From: Oligoflexia bacterium
Lineage (GTDB): Bacteria > Bdellovibrionota_C > UBA2361 > JBGSMV01
Length of the DNA stretch: 64,000 bases
Reading direction: 5' to 3'
NCBI GenBank assembly: GCA_019694515.1
Contig: JAIBBU010000002.1
Location: 124,001 to 188,000 of the forward strand
The position numbers were made by a program, and so were the translations under genes. The stretch's first letter is position 1. Each line of letters begins with the position of its first letter. Below the pieces are notes generated by a model. That model had not been told where the DNA came from, searched no databases, and was given only the letters and a program-made list of their open reading frames with translations. Below are positions 26,495 to 34,025 of the stretch, one piece after another.

Positions 26495-27883
26495 ATGACC
26501 AAAATTCTAGCCGTTGATGACAATCAAGAAGCGCTGTTTGCGCTCGAAGCACTGCTTAGAGACGCGGGCTATGAGGTCATAACCGCCGCTAGCGGCACGG
26601 AGACAATCGCTAAAATCACAGCCGAAAACCCTGATCTGGTGCTGCTGGATGTAGTAATGCCGCGGCCCGATGGATACGAGGTGACTGCCCAGGTCAAAGC
26701 CGATCCGGTCCTACGCTACATTCCGATTGTGCTTTTAACCTCGAAAGATTCGCTAGATGACGTCATCCATGGCCTAGAGCAGGGCGCTGACGACTACATC
26801 AAAAAGCCCTTCAGAAAGGAGGAGCTGCTGGCGCGCGTCCATGCGGTGCTCAGAACCAGGCAGCTTTACCAGGAGCTGCGCGACAGCAACCGTTTGCGCA
26901 GCGAACTTCAGCAACGGCTTTCCGAAAAATATAATTACGCCAATATTGTCGGCCGCAGTGCCAAGATGAAGGCTCTCTTCGAGACGTTAGAGAAGGTTAA
27001 AGATGCGGAGGTGCCGGTCCTGGTCTCCGGCGAATCCGGCACTGGTAAGGAGTTGGTAGCTACGGCGCTTCATTACTCCAGTCGCCGCCGCGAAAAGAGC
27101 TTGGTTGTTCAGAATTGTTCGGCATTTAACGAGAATCTGCTTGAGTCTGAACTTTTTGGGCATGTCAAAGGGGCGTTCAGCGGTGCGCTGAAGGACAAAC
27201 AGGGGCTCTTTGAGATCGCGGATGGGGGAACTTTCTTTTTAGATGAACTTGGAGAGATGAGCCTGGCATTGCAGGCGCGACTATTGCGGGTTCTGGAGGA
27301 TGGATCGTTCATTCCGGTCGGAGCTACCCATCCCAAGAAGGTTGATGTTCGTATTGTTGCCGCAACCAACCGCAACTTAAAGGAGATGGTTTCAAAGGGC
27401 ACGTTTCGAGAAGACCTCTTCTATCGTTTGAACGTCGTGCCGATCGAACTGCCCCCCCTGCGAGAGCGGCGCGAGGATATCCCGCATTTAGTGGAACACT
27501 TCCTGGCGCTGGTTAATTCCAAGCGCGGCAGCGCCAAGGTTTTTTCTCCGGAAGCACTCGAGGCGCTGTGCGATTACGGCTGGCCCGGAAATATTCGCGA
27601 GCTGCGCAACGAAATTGAAAGGGCCACACTGCTCTCCAGCGCAGACTGTATTGGAGCGGAAGCGTTGTCACCCCAAATTCTTAGCGCGAAAGCCCTAGGA
27701 GCGGCTGGTAGCGCCGGAACCTTGGGAGCCGCAGTCCAAGATCTAGAGAAAAAGATGTTGCTCAGCACCCTGACGCGCCTGGCTTGGAATAAGAGCGAAG
27801 CCGCGCGCGAGCTCGGCATATCGCGTTCTAGTTTGATCGCGAAAGTTCAAGCCTTCGGTCTTGAGCAAGGCTCGAAATCATGA
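26495..27883 (+). CDS. NtrC-type sigma54-dependent response regulator
   Basis: Three domains: receiver (1-120, acidic D8/D9, phospho-Asp D52, conserved Lys in YIKKPF), AAA+ central domain (Walker A GESGTGKE 179-186, Walker B FFLDELGEM) and a Fis-type HTH at the C-terminus (EAARELGISRSSL). The sigma54-contact loop reads GAFSGA (226-231), with Ser in place of the usual Thr. No sensor kinase is adjacent. It follows rho by 24 bases and is coupled to a degenerate receiver gene. Target genes unknown. Confidence 0.92.
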   Translation: MTKILAVDDNQEALFALEALLRDAGYEVITAASGTETIAKITAENPDLVLLDVVMPRPDGYEVTAQVKADPVLRYIPIVLLTSKDSLDDVIHGLEQGADDYIKKPFRKEELLARVHAVLRTRQLYQELRDSNRLRSELQQRLSEKYNYANIVGRSAKMKALFETLEKVKDAEVPVLVSGESGTGKELVATALHYSSRRREKSLVVQNCSAFNENLLESELFGHVKGAFSGALKDKQGLFEIADGGTFFLDELGEMSLALQARLLRVLEDGSFIPVGATHPKKVDVRIVAATNRNLKEMVSKGTFREDLFYRLNVVPIELPPLRERREDIPHLVEHFLALVNSKRGSAKVFSPEALEALCDYGWPGNIRELRNEIERATLLSSADCIGAEALSPQILSAKALGAAGSAGTLGAAVQDLEKKMLLSTLTRLAWNKSEAARELGISRSSLIAKVQAFGLEQGSKS

Positions 27884-28224
27884 TTTCGGCATTAGCCAAG
27901 GATCTGATGTGCTCGAGCCGCATTCGCGAAACGTGCGCTGCGCTGGGTGCAGAGATCAAGATTGGGCGTACTCCACAACAGCTGCTCGCGGCAGGTGAAG
28001 CCACGACCTTGTTCCTAATAGACTTAGAGGCTGGCGGCGATGATTTATTCGAGGCCATCAGCACGCTGCGGGGGCAACATCCAAACTCTGCAATCATTTG
28101 TTTCGGCTCGCATGTCGATGCCGATCGGCTGAAAAGGGCCGTAATGGCGGGAGCCTCCGACGCGCTTCCCAGATCCAGGTTTTTTGGCCAGCTTGCTACC
28201 CTTATTAAGGCCGCGAGCGCATAG
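27880..28224 (+). CDS. Degenerate receiver-like protein coupled to the regulator
   Basis: 114 residues, starting at an ATG that overlaps the previous stop (ATGA). Fold pattern of a response-regulator receiver: LFLIDLEAGG would supply the central Asp, then a GASDALPRSRF strand-helix end. The N-terminal acidic pair is missing and the conserved Lys is not present, so it probably does not undergo normal phosphorylation. It could modulate the sigma54 activator by direct contact. Family assignment is by pattern, not by strong identity. Confidence 0.6.
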   Translation: MISALAKDLMCSSRIRETCAALGAEIKIGRTPQQLLAAGEATTLFLIDLEAGGDDLFEAISTLRGQHPNSAIICFGSHVDADRLKRAVMAGASDALPRSRFFGQLATLIKAASA

Positions 28225-28295
28225 AACTGGCTATTTTCAGTTCTGGCCTGGCAGTTTACAATTGCAGAGTCTCGCAGGACCTTGATTTCAGAGCG

Positions 28296-28694
28296 ATGCT
28301 TCTCGAGAATTTTGTTATGCCAACACGACAATCGCAAAAGGGCGCCGGAAAACTCACGACCCTTGTTTTTGCCATAATTCTGGGAGCGGCGCTCTTCAGC
28401 GGGTATAAAATTCTACCCTTTTATTATCGGTATTTTGAGCTGCAGAATCAGATGGAGCAGGTGATCCGCATTGCCTCGACTCTGACGGACGCTGAGGTGC
28501 GAGAGAAGCTCTGGTACCACATTCAGCACAATGATATCCCAGTAGAGCCCGAGGATCTCAAGATTAATCGTGAGAACAGCATCCTAACCGTAAGTTTGGA
28601 GTGGGATGAGATCTTTTTCATAACCTTCCGAGGGAAGGACTACGACCTCCACACCTTCCATTTTGCTACCCGTGCAGAAGGGCGCGTTTCTTAG
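28296..28694 (+). CDS. Single-pass membrane protein (DUF4845-like)
   Basis: 132 residues with one transmembrane segment (about 20-42, LTTLVFAIILGAALFSGYKI) and a C-terminal soluble domain. The soluble part (MEQVIRIASTLTDAEVREKL, then a short beta pattern) is like small DUF4845-type proteins. A second ATG seven codons in (28317) is an equal candidate for the start. Function unknown. Confidence 0.6.
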   Translation: MLLENFVMPTRQSQKGAGKLTTLVFAIILGAALFSGYKILPFYYRYFELQNQMEQVIRIASTLTDAEVREKLWYHIQHNDIPVEPEDLKINRENSILTVSLEWDEIFFITFRGKDYDLHTFHFATRAEGRVS

Positions 28695-28765
28695 CGCGAT
28701 AGTCAACTTATCTTTGTAGCGCCTAGCCGATCCCGAATTAGTTGTAACAGGGAGCAAGGCGATCT

Positions 28766-29908
28766 ATGGTGGTGCGATTGCGGAGGTGTTGTATGTCGCA
28801 TTGTCGTTCAAATCAAAGAGTTGCTCCTGCCAGGCCATTTTTTTCCGGCCCTGATTCAGAGGCTTCTCAGTCTCCCCTGGCTTCGGCTTTTTTTACCTCA
28901 TTACAAAATCCCCAGACGCTAAGGGAGGTAATGGACCTCTTCGCGCGGCGTTTAGCTAAAGATAAGGCGTTGCGAAGCGCCTTTGTGGAGGGGCTTGGGC
29001 GCATCGAGGAAGCTGCGGGTGGACAAGTAAGTATCTTTGAAGAGCTCTACATGCTGCGCTTACACGAGGCGCGGGACTACTTGCGCGCGCGGCTGCAAAT
29101 TCTTCCGGAACGGCTAGTAATTCTGGGCAGCGGGTTAGGTGCCTTCGCCTCCAAGCTTGAAGATCGTCAGATTATCCATTACCGCGACATCCCACACTTT
29201 CCGCGCTCTGGAGTGAAGGGGCATGCAGGAGATTTGGTGGTGGGCACAGTGAGGGGGCACCCTGTCGCAGTAATGCGCGGAAGGGTTCACTATTACGAAG
29301 GGTGGCCGGCTCAATATGTAGCGTTCGGAGTGCGGGCGTTAGGCCTCTTAGGCAGCCTAAAGACTCTAGTAGTCACCAATGCTGCCGGCGCGATACGCCA
29401 GGATGTGGCGCCGGGCGAAATCGTGCTGTTAAACAATCATATCAACCTGTCAGGACAAAACCCTTCGCGGGGATTGAAGAATGTGGAGTTGGGCGAACGA
29501 TTCTGCGACATGACCTACCCATACGACAAGGCGTTAGCGACGCTTGTAGAGCGAGTTGCTCTAAGAAATGGAATTATGCTGCGAAAGGGCACGCACGGCA
29601 TTCTCACCGGAGGTCCCTCTTATGAAACAGCAGAAGAGATTCGTCACCTCGATTTTGCCGGACAGGGCGCCGCTTCGATGTCGGTTTATGAAGTAATTGC
29701 GGCGCGCCAGCTCGGCATAAAAGTGATCGGTCTCAGTCTTATGACCAACGATGCTGCGGGCAGGCCCGGCGGCGCGTCCGGTATTTCGCACATGGAAGTA
29801 GTTTCGAAGGATAATCGCCCTGTGGCGCGCGGTCGACGGAACCTCAAGAACTTAATATTTGAAGTGCTTCTGGAGTTGCAGCGCACCGAGGCTCGCTCGC
29901 GCCGTTAA
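28766..29908 (+). CDS. Purine nucleoside phosphorylase with N-terminal extension
   Basis: Trimeric-type PNP: phosphorolysis of guanosine/inosine to base and ribose-1-phosphate. Motifs: VILGSGLGAFASKL (phosphate Ser), GHAGDLVVGTV, VMRGRVHYYEG, VTNAAGAI and the base-site segment MTNDAAGR. The segment AASMSVYEVIAARQLG replaces the usual AVGMST-VPE pattern. About 105 residues precede the PNP core, where most have about 25; the extra part is helical (LREVMDLFARRLAKDKALRS). The start at 28766 is the longest reading; a shorter one is possible. Confidence 0.85.
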   Translation: MVVRLRRCCMSHCRSNQRVAPARPFFSGPDSEASQSPLASAFFTSLQNPQTLREVMDLFARRLAKDKALRSAFVEGLGRIEEAAGGQVSIFEELYMLRLHEARDYLRARLQILPERLVILGSGLGAFASKLEDRQIIHYRDIPHFPRSGVKGHAGDLVVGTVRGHPVAVMRGRVHYYEGWPAQYVAFGVRALGLLGSLKTLVVTNAAGAIRQDVAPGEIVLLNNHINLSGQNPSRGLKNVELGERFCDMTYPYDKALATLVERVALRNGIMLRKGTHGILTGGPSYETAEEIRHLDFAGQGAASMSVYEVIAARQLGIKVIGLSLMTNDAAGRPGGASGISHMEVVSKDNRPVARGRRNLKNLIFEVLLELQRTEARSRR

Positions 29909-30269
29909 GTTCCCCGAGTTCTGCCGTGTTCCTCAGTAATCGACGGCTTGACTAACACTCACGAGATCGTTATACCGAGAGAAATGATACTTTTCTCGAG
30001 CAGCATAGAGGCGTTTTTTCCGAGCGCCAGTTTTTTTAGCGCCATCATTGAGAGCGAAATCATCGCTCCGCGGGCCTGCCGGAGTGTGTCATGTCCACGG
30101 TCTCCTTGGGCCGGTGGATATCATTTTAACGGATATTTTTGGGGATAACCCCAAAAATACCAGCTCCATACCCACAACTTAGCGCACTTTTATTAATCTC
30201 GGGATAATGCCGCGTTCAGCCGCGCCAATCTCGCCGGGATCAATCTAACCGTAAACAACAATTGTTCTT
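29909..30269. other. Inverted-repeat-rich leader before the cyclodipeptide-synthase-like operon
   Basis: A 361-base gap. Repeats seen: GAGCGA/TCGCTC (30052-30068), ATATC/GATAT (about 30118-30136), a 10-pair perfect stem (30135-30158) and AACAATTGTT (30257-30266) three bases before the ATG. GATAAT at 30203-30208 could be a -10. An open frame at 29948-30148 ends inside the large stem and is not called. The first gene has no Shine-Dalgarno. Confidence 0.5.
30135..30158. promoter_or_regulatory. Perfect 10-pair inverted repeat upstream of the dipeptide operon
   Basis: ATTTTTGGGG, loop ATAA, CCCCAAAAAT. The 3' arm on either strand is A-rich rather than T-rich, so it does not read as an intrinsic terminator. 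An operator for a dimeric regulator or a leader RNA hairpin is more likely. It lies 112 bases before the start codon. Confidence 0.5.
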
Positions 30270-31262
30270 ATGATTGAAGAGCACAGTCCATCTACGTCCG
30301 TAACTCGGGATTCCGCGTCGCCTCCGCCCACGGCCTGCGATCCAGCATTGCGATCCCCGGCAGGCTTTCCTCATATTGCAGAGCTCGAGCACAGCGAGAA
30401 GTTATTTTATCCCGGCACCGATACCCGGCCGCTTTTTGGGAGGAGCGCCTTCGTCGGGCTGGGCTATGGCAAGCTCGGGGTGCCAATCGACGTAGCAGTC
30501 TTTCTTCTGGTAGCTCCGATCTTCGATCGCATGCAATTCCTTGTGGTTGATCAGTTCCAGCGCATTAATCGAGTACCGGAACAAGCAGTGCTCAGTGGTG
30601 CAAGTGCGCTCAGCAAAGTTCTGCGAAATGGCATCAAGGCCTATCAGCTATCTGGCGAGGTGGCTTTAGCCTCGGAGCTAATGTCAACCCGCAGCTTCGA
30701 CGAGATACTCCAAAATACCAAGCAGCAGCTCTTAAAAATTCGTTCGGTTCCTGAGGGCGAGCGTGCTATATTGGCGACTATTCCGCCAGGAAGAGCGCCC
30801 GATTTAACCTACACCCTTAATGAAATCGCGCTCTCAAAGTTCTTGCGTGATCAGGTTGGCTTCTCGATTAAGGTTGGCCCGGAAAGGGAACGGCTATACG
30901 ACGAGGTCATGCAGCGCATGAATGTTGGGCTCGAATACGCCTATGTGGTTGACGCCCTACCGGCGTGCACTAGCCGCCCAGAGCCAGTGGTGCACTACAT
31001 CCCAAACAATTTCGGAGCATACGGAGGGAAACGCATCTTTCTTCAGGACAGCCCCGCAGATATTCTAAAGAAGCTCGCGGCCAGCGCGCCGCAGACTCTA
31101 GCCTATCTGAGACAGCTTGCTAATGCTGCAAGCGCCCGATTAGGTTTGCCCATTATCGCGGGGCCGCGTTTCGCCGAAACGCCCGGCTTCGAGTGTACAC
31201 GGGCAATCCGCGACGCACTGGTGGAAGCTGTAGTTGTTCCCTTATTACAGGAGGATCGATGA
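30270..31262 (+). CDS. Divergent cyclodipeptide-synthase-like protein
   Basis: 330 residues, soluble, with a disordered N-terminus. From memory of AlbC I see parallels in order: SAFVGLGYGK (59-68) with the AlbC strand-loop holding nucleophile Ser37; FDRMQFLVVD (85-94) with FERTDVVYVD; GLEYAYVVDALP (220-231) with GLNYVLAEAPLF, so Y223 fits Tyr178; PVVHYIPN (239-246) with the Tyr202 strand. CDPSs use two aminoacyl-tRNAs to make a cyclic dipeptide. The nucleophile position is Gly65 here and the Glu182 position is Val227 or Asp228, so activity may differ or be lost. The alignment is by eye. Operon with an unknown gene and a dipeptide epimerase supports a dipeptide role. No Shine-Dalgarno. Confidence 0.45.
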   Translation: MIEEHSPSTSVTRDSASPPPTACDPALRSPAGFPHIAELEHSEKLFYPGTDTRPLFGRSAFVGLGYGKLGVPIDVAVFLLVAPIFDRMQFLVVDQFQRINRVPEQAVLSGASALSKVLRNGIKAYQLSGEVALASELMSTRSFDEILQNTKQQLLKIRSVPEGERAILATIPPGRAPDLTYTLNEIALSKFLRDQVGFSIKVGPERERLYDEVMQRMNVGLEYAYVVDALPACTSRPEPVVHYIPNNFGAYGGKRIFLQDSPADILKKLAASAPQTLAYLRQLANAASARLGLPIIAGPRFAETPGFECTRAIRDALVEAVVVPLLQEDR

Positions 31263-32617
31263 GTAATGTTGATAGCTCCTCAGCACCGCCGGTCCTCGCA
31301 GCCCATTCGTTGGTTCGGCAGCTGCAAACCGAGTACGCCGATATCTACCGTACTCTGCAAGAGTTTGGCGACTACTCGATGGCACGTTATGCTGCCCAAC
31401 TTTTTCCGGCAGGATATAAAGCCAGCGAGGCGATCGCAAAAGCCGCAAATCGGGTCGCCGCACCGATCTTCGGGAAGAAGCTTGCGAGCGAGATAGAAAA
31501 TCAGCTGCTTTCGAACGCCGCTGTTTCGACCGCCAGTCATCACGGTCTGTTCTCGCACCTCAGCATTTTCCAGGGGGACGTGCTTAGCGCCTGTGGAGCA
31601 AAGCGGAGCAGCCTTCAGAGTGCTGTCGTTTTTTCGTTCGCGGGAGTGCGGCTGAATAACCCATCCTATCCCCGAGGAATTGAGTTTAATGGCAAACGTT
31701 TTCCTCTGTTCTCGGACAGCATGAAGCATACTAGTGTGCACTTCTGTCCCGCGCTTGACGCGCCGGGATGGAAGCGGCTGCCCGAAGAGCTCCAGCGCCA
31801 GCTAAGTCCCCGCAAACAACAGCTGCTATCGATGACCCGTTTTTCAGACCAAGTTAGCCTGATCAACTACGAAATGTCGCTGGCGTTGGCTCCTTTGGCC
31901 TGCCCGATCGTTTATCTCTCAGCCGAAGATATTGCTGTGGAGCTGCTCTCCTCTGAGCTAATGCAGGATACTTCCGTAGCTAGGATCATGCTCAATGCCG
32001 CCGATCGAGCCGCGGCCTTGAAAATGTTTGAGGGCGTGAGCGGGGCCTGGTCCTCAGACGGCAAGGGCTCGCAGCTTTGTTGGGGAGTTTCGGAGGGCAA
32101 ACGTTCGTGCGCCCTGCGCGTCCAGGGTGACTTCCTGATAGGCGAAGATATCAAAGTGGAACTTAGCGCTCAGAGTCTGATTGATGCGCTTCGCCGTGGA
32201 GAGATATATCCCGGGATGTTAATAACATTCCTGCTCTTTCTTGAGCATGGCATCGTATGTCAAGGCGGGTTCTACCAAGTCGCATACCTGCCCGAGATGA
32301 AAACGCGCTTTCTGCGGTATCTAGCGCACTCGGCGGATTCTGAAACGCTTCGTAAGCTTCCGGTTTCCGCCTTTTGCACCGGGCCGCTCTTCATACTGGG
32401 CTCTGGGTGGCGAGCTTTGGGAATATCTGATCTAATTCTCGATACCGAACAGACCCTAAGCCACCTGCAACGGGGCTTGGAGCAGCTGAGTTTTCGAGAC
32501 GCCCTTATTTTGGGTTCGCATCGAATCTACGACATGCTTTTTAGTGCTGAAAAGCGCCTCACAGCTGTTGCCGATCTGTCCTTAGCGGATCTTGGCGCGG
32601 CGCTGATTGCTTTTTGA
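31259..32617 (+). CDS. Uncharacterised 452-residue protein of the dipeptide operon
   Basis: No family recognised. The start is ATG 31259, overlapping the stop of the upstream gene (ATGA) with AGGAGG five bases before it; an upstream in-frame ATG at 31193 lies inside the preceding gene. Mostly globular alpha/beta composition, no signal peptide or clear catalytic motif. A hydrophobic stretch (LITFLLFLEHGIVCQGGFYQ, about 341-360) is probably a buried core helix or a membrane-contacting one. Cys residues are scattered. Tight coupling to the cyclodipeptide-synthase-like gene suggests that the two products form a complex or act in succession. Confidence 0.6.
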   Translation: MSNVDSSSAPPVLAAHSLVRQLQTEYADIYRTLQEFGDYSMARYAAQLFPAGYKASEAIAKAANRVAAPIFGKKLASEIENQLLSNAAVSTASHHGLFSHLSIFQGDVLSACGAKRSSLQSAVVFSFAGVRLNNPSYPRGIEFNGKRFPLFSDSMKHTSVHFCPALDAPGWKRLPEELQRQLSPRKQQLLSMTRFSDQVSLINYEMSLALAPLACPIVYLSAEDIAVELLSSELMQDTSVARIMLNAADRAAALKMFEGVSGAWSSDGKGSQLCWGVSEGKRSCALRVQGDFLIGEDIKVELSAQSLIDALRRGEIYPGMLITFLLFLEHGIVCQGGFYQVAYLPEMKTRFLRYLAHSADSETLRKLPVSAFCTGPLFILGSGWRALGISDLILDTEQTLSHLQRGLEQLSFRDALILGSHRIYDMLFSAEKRLTAVADLSLADLGAALIAF

Positions 32618-32629
32618 GATTTTATAAAA

Positions 32630-33754
32630 ATGCGGATACAACAAGTTAAGAGCTTCAAACTTGGCCTTAAACTGAATGAGCCGATGGCAATCGCTTTTCA
32701 TGTCTTCAGGTTCGCCGAGATTTTCTTTATTGAATTGCACTCCGAGGATGGTTTTTACGGGATTGGCGAGGGTAGTCCCTTCACTCCGCTAACCGGAGAG
32801 CTGGAATCCGATATCCGGGCGGAGGTCCAGGCGCTAAATCCGGAGGCGCTACCGGAATTTTCAGATCCTGATGAGTTTTGGGCGGCGATCCATTCGAAAA
32901 TTCGCAGCGTATCGCTGCGAAGTGCGCTGGATCTAGCGGCGCATGATTTGGTGGCGCGGTCCCGCGGGCTGCCGGTGTGCAAGCTCTATCGACCAAACGT
33001 TCTGCATGTGCCCAACAGCGTAACGATCTTCCTGAAGGAAACTCCCGAGGCAACCCTGGCTGAAGGGCGCCGAATTTTGGAACTCTATCCCGGACTGCAA
33101 GTGATAAAAATAAAGCTTAAAGGCGAGGGGGATGTTGAGCGCTGTAAGAAATTAAGAGAGTTAAGGGCGCCGCGTCTGAGTTTTTCGCTGGATGCTAATC
33201 AGGGCTATCTGAACGGCGACCGGGCGATACGGGCCCTAACTGAGATCTGCTCTGACCTGGGAAAAGTGATGCTGATTGAGGAACCCTGCCCGCGGGGTGA
33301 CCTGGAGCTTACCAGTTATGTCAGAAAGGGCATGCGCGGGGTTCCGATCTTTGCTGACGAGTCTTGTCTCGCACTAGATGAGTTGCGGCAGATTATTGCC
33401 GCACAGGCCTTCGATGGCATTAATATTAAGCTTCAAAAGCTTGGCGGCATGACCCCCGCGCTTGAAATCGCGGCTCTAGCCCAAAAACACGGCATGGGCC
33501 TAATGGTAGGTCAGATGCTTGAAGGGCCCCTCGGTTCTGCAACCGGAGCGCACTTTGCCTCGGCTGCCGGAGGAGTGGTGTTAACCGACCTGGATATGGA
33601 TCTAGAGTTGCCGCAATTCTGCTTAGGTCAACTGCCCATGCTGGGGGGGATACGTCTGCCGACAGATCGGCCAGGCTTTGGGGTCGACTTAGACCGATCT
33701 ATGATCGAACAGTTAAGATTAACCCACGACGCCACCTGGGAAGAATGGCGCTGA
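32630..33754 (+). CDS. Dipeptide epimerase (enolase superfamily, MLE subgroup)
   Basis: 374 residues. Acid-base lysines in the KIK motif (K160, K162), metal ligands D188 (LDANQGY), E217 (LIEEP) and D243 (FADES), and the second-side Lys K267 (NIKLQKLGG), with the spacing of L-Ala-D/L-Glu epimerase. A C-terminal DLDMD (D320, D322) matches the DxD motif that holds the dipeptide amino group, which separates dipeptide epimerases from muconate cycloisomerase and OSBS. Substrate is unknown: it may be a murein dipeptide or the product of the upstream genes. Starts 12 bases after the unknown gene. Confidence 0.85.
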   Translation: MRIQQVKSFKLGLKLNEPMAIAFHVFRFAEIFFIELHSEDGFYGIGEGSPFTPLTGELESDIRAEVQALNPEALPEFSDPDEFWAAIHSKIRSVSLRSALDLAAHDLVARSRGLPVCKLYRPNVLHVPNSVTIFLKETPEATLAEGRRILELYPGLQVIKIKLKGEGDVERCKKLRELRAPRLSFSLDANQGYLNGDRAIRALTEICSDLGKVMLIEEPCPRGDLELTSYVRKGMRGVPIFADESCLALDELRQIIAAQAFDGINIKLQKLGGMTPALEIAALAQKHGMGLMVGQMLEGPLGSATGAHFASAAGGVVLTDLDMDLELPQFCLGQLPMLGGIRLPTDRPGFGVDLDRSMIEQLRLTHDATWEEWR

Positions 33755-33903
33755 GATGGTCTTGTCGACGATGCGCCTAATCTAAAATCGGATCTCACAA
33801 CTTGCTTTGTTCAGCTGCCTCTGTTAATTTGCGGTAGGAATTAACCTTTAAAAGCGAACCGGCGAGTTCGCAAAGGTGAGAAATGATACCCTTCAATATT
33901 AAG

Positions 33904-34012
33904 TTCCGTCCTGTCCGGGCGGAAGGACTCCCGCTAAATTCTTTTTTCAACTTCTCTTCTTTTATTATTTGTTTTACGCCGCAGGTGCGGCGTTCTTTGG
34001 CTCAAATGAGCC
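33904..34012 (+). promoter_or_regulatory. Three-hairpin leader of the pyr operon
   Basis: TTCCGTCC/GGGCGGAA (33904-33924, eight pairs with one G-T), then a T-rich tract, ACGCCGC/GCGGCGT (33976-33993, perfect, AGGT loop) and GGCTC/GAGCC (33999-34012, perfect, AAAT loop) just before the pyrR ribosome site. The pattern fits a PyrR- or translation-controlled attenuator, since pyrR is the first gene, but no PyrR binding-loop consensus was verified. TTGCTT (33802-33807) and TTAATT (33824-33829), 16 bases apart, may be the promoter. Confidence 0.5.
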
Positions 34013-34025
34013 AGCTAGGAATGCT

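Noticed and set aside
29948..30148. 66-codon frame with TTG start before the dipeptide operon
   Set aside because: No ribosome site, composition is random-like, and it ends inside the loop of the 10-pair inverted repeat; better explained as leader DNA.
30135..30158. Reading the 10-pair stem as an intrinsic terminator
   Set aside because: The 3' arm is A-rich on both strands and no T-run follows.
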